Assembly: GCA_021204175.1 (NCBI GenBank)
Contig: JAJPZT010000059.1
Span: 1 to 64,000, forward strand
Length of the DNA: 64,000 bases
From: Clostridiales bacterium
GTDB lineage: Bacteria > Bacillota > Clostridia > Lachnospirales > CAG-274
Direction of reading: 5' to 3'
Shown: positions 63,052 to 64,000 of the stretch, piece by piece
Position numbering within the stretch: position 1 is the first letter of the stretch
Layout of the letters: every line of letters begins with the position of its first letter
Notes under the pieces: generated by a model
Seen by the model: the letters and a program-made list of their open reading frames with translations, nothing else
Databases searched by the model: none
What the model was told of the DNA's origin: nothing
Translations under genes and position numbers: made by a program

Positions 63052-64000
63052 ATGAAAAAAACTACAATATTAATGATACTTGACGGCTTTGGAATTAATG
63101 AAAACAAAGAGGGAAACGCTATTGAAATGACCCCTACCCCCAATATCGACAGACTTAAGAAGGAATATCCCTATGTAAAGGGCTATGCTTCGGGTCTTGA
63201 CGTAGGACTTCCCGACGGACAAATGGGTAATTCCGAGGTAGGTCACCTTAATATGGGTGCAGGAAGAATAGTTTATCAGGAACTGACAAGAATAACAAAA
63301 GCCATAAATGACGGAGACTTTTTCACAAACGAGGAGCTTATGAAGGCTGTTGAAAACTGTAAGAAAAACAACAGCGCACTCCATGTTTTCGGTCTTGTGT
63401 CAAGAGGCGGCGTTCACAGCTCACTTGAGCATATTTTCGCAGTGTTTGAGCTTGCCAAGAGAAACGGACTTGAAAAGGTTTATATGCACGCTTTTCTTGA
63501 CGGCAGAGACACACCTCCTACATCTGCAAAGGGCTTCTTAACAGAGCTTGAAAACGAAATGGCAAAAATCGGCGTAGGCAAAATCGCCACTATCAGCGGC
63601 AGATATTACGCTATGGACAGAGACAAGAATTACGACAGAGTTGAAAAGGCTTATGCCGCAATAGCATACGGCGAAGGCAGAACAGCCGGCTCTATGGCTG
63701 AGTGTATGGACAGAACCTATGCCGAGGGAGTAAACGACGAGTTTGTTATTCCCACCGTTATCCTTGACGGCGACAAGCCCACAGCAACGGTAAATGACGG
63801 CGACAGCATAATCTTTGCAAACTTCAGACCCGACAGAGCAAGAGAAATTACAAGAAGCTTTTGTGATGATGACTTCCCCTATTTCGAAAGAAGAAAGGGA
63901 CATATAAAGGTTACTTATGTATGCTTTACTGAGTATGACCTGACAATCGAGAACAAGCTTGTTGCCTTTAAGCCCCAGGTGCTTAAGAACACATTGGGCG
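63052..64000 (+). CDS. gpmI: 2,3-bisphosphoglycerate-independent phosphoglycerate mutase, partial
   Basis: The first 316 residues of a cofactor-independent mutase moving phosphate between C3 and C2 of glycerate; the gene runs off the window, so the ORF track missed it. It has ILMILDGFGI with a metal Asp, catalytic Ser in GQMGNSEVGHLNMGAG, SRGGVHSS, HAFLDGRDTPP, ISGRYYAMDRD and FANFRPDRAREI. About 200 residues, including the distal metal site, lie beyond base 64000. Confidence 0.97.
   Translation, partial: MKKTTILMILDGFGINENKEGNAIEMTPTPNIDRLKKEYPYVKGYASGLDVGLPDGQMGNSEVGHLNMGAGRIVYQELTRITKAINDGDFFTNEELMKAVENCKKNNSALHVFGLVSRGGVHSSLEHIFAVFELAKRNGLEKVYMHAFLDGRDTPPTSAKGFLTELENEMAKIGVGKIATISGRYYAMDRDKNYDRVEKAYAAIAYGEGRTAGSMAECMDRTYAEGVNDEFVIPTVILDGDKPTATVNDGDSIIFANFRPDRAREITRSFCDDDFPYFERRKGHIKVTYVCFTEYDLTIENKLVAFKPQVLKNTLG

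Noticed and set aside
62244-63143. 299-residue minus-strand ORF over tpiA
   Set aside because: It is the antisense shadow of the conserved tpiA gene.

Overview
The window looks like a piece of chromosome from a low-to-mid GC, Gram-positive, anaerobic member of the Clostridia, probably a gut or plant-biomass bacterium of the Oscillospirales/Ruminococcaceae/Monoglobus kind. That placement is inferred. It rests on AGGAGG-type ribosome binding sites, frequent TTG/GTG starts, TTGACA-TATAAT promoters, a sporulation sigma factor of the SigK type, fermentative genes (ldh, pta-ackA) and three very large secreted pectate lyases that each end in a type I dockerin. I see no rRNA, tRNA, CRISPR array, prophage or intact insertion sequence.

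Layout. 1-0.7 kb: a HicAB-like toxin-antitoxin pair. 0.7-3 kb (-): serC-serA. 3.3-6 kb (+): metNIQ methionine importer. 6-8.7 kb: an ANTAR-domain RNA-binding regulator and glnA, whose leader carries a promoter-proximal intrinsic terminator. 8.7-13.3 kb: a DUF4358-like lipoprotein, a stand-alone structured RNA candidate, smpB, a PHP phosphoesterase, a YrzE-like membrane protein, a GT4 glycosyltransferase and an orphan HicB. 13.4-16.5 kb: a small membrane protein, a 1-phosphofructokinase-type PfkB kinase, a frameshifted amidase and an unknown coupled gene. 16.7-21.4 kb (+): a four-gene ABC-2 export or remodelling cluster with an unknown anchored ectodomain protein. 21.6-24.7 kb (-): a coiled-coil gene, then nadA (frameshifted), ispD and yitT. 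24.9-31.6 kb: sigK, ldh, tmcAL, pta-ackA and a lipid kinase. 31.6-35.8 kb: argS, a DMT permease, a SurA-like lipoprotein and an acetyltransferase.

36-54 kb is the accessory heart of the window: two tandem dockerin pectate lyases on the minus strand, cyclophilin lipoprotein and serS, a copper ATPase fused to a CopZ-like domain, CorA, and a third dockerin pectate lyase on the plus strand. 54-56.4 kb is a small accessory patch (GNAT, RhuM, LprI-like lipoprotein) with direct repeats around rhuM and a palindromic remnant. 56.5-58.8 kb is panBCD behind a tandem hairpin leader resembling the pan RNA motif. 59-64 kb holds an Na/Pi cotransporter and pgk-tpiA-gpmI, the last cut by the window edge.

The most unusual signals are these. 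A 161-168 bp repeat family (three copies) keeps its fold while its sequence changes, with short flanking direct repeats at two copies. A roughly 280-nt structured RNA candidate has its own terminator. copA and copZ are fused in frame with a strong internal ribosome binding site. The second pectate lyase carries a pectin-methylesterase-like domain that appears to lack its catalytic Asp. The glnA leader terminator is paired with a nearby ANTAR regulator. Two genes (amidase, nadA) are broken at homopolymers, which may be assembly error or slippage.
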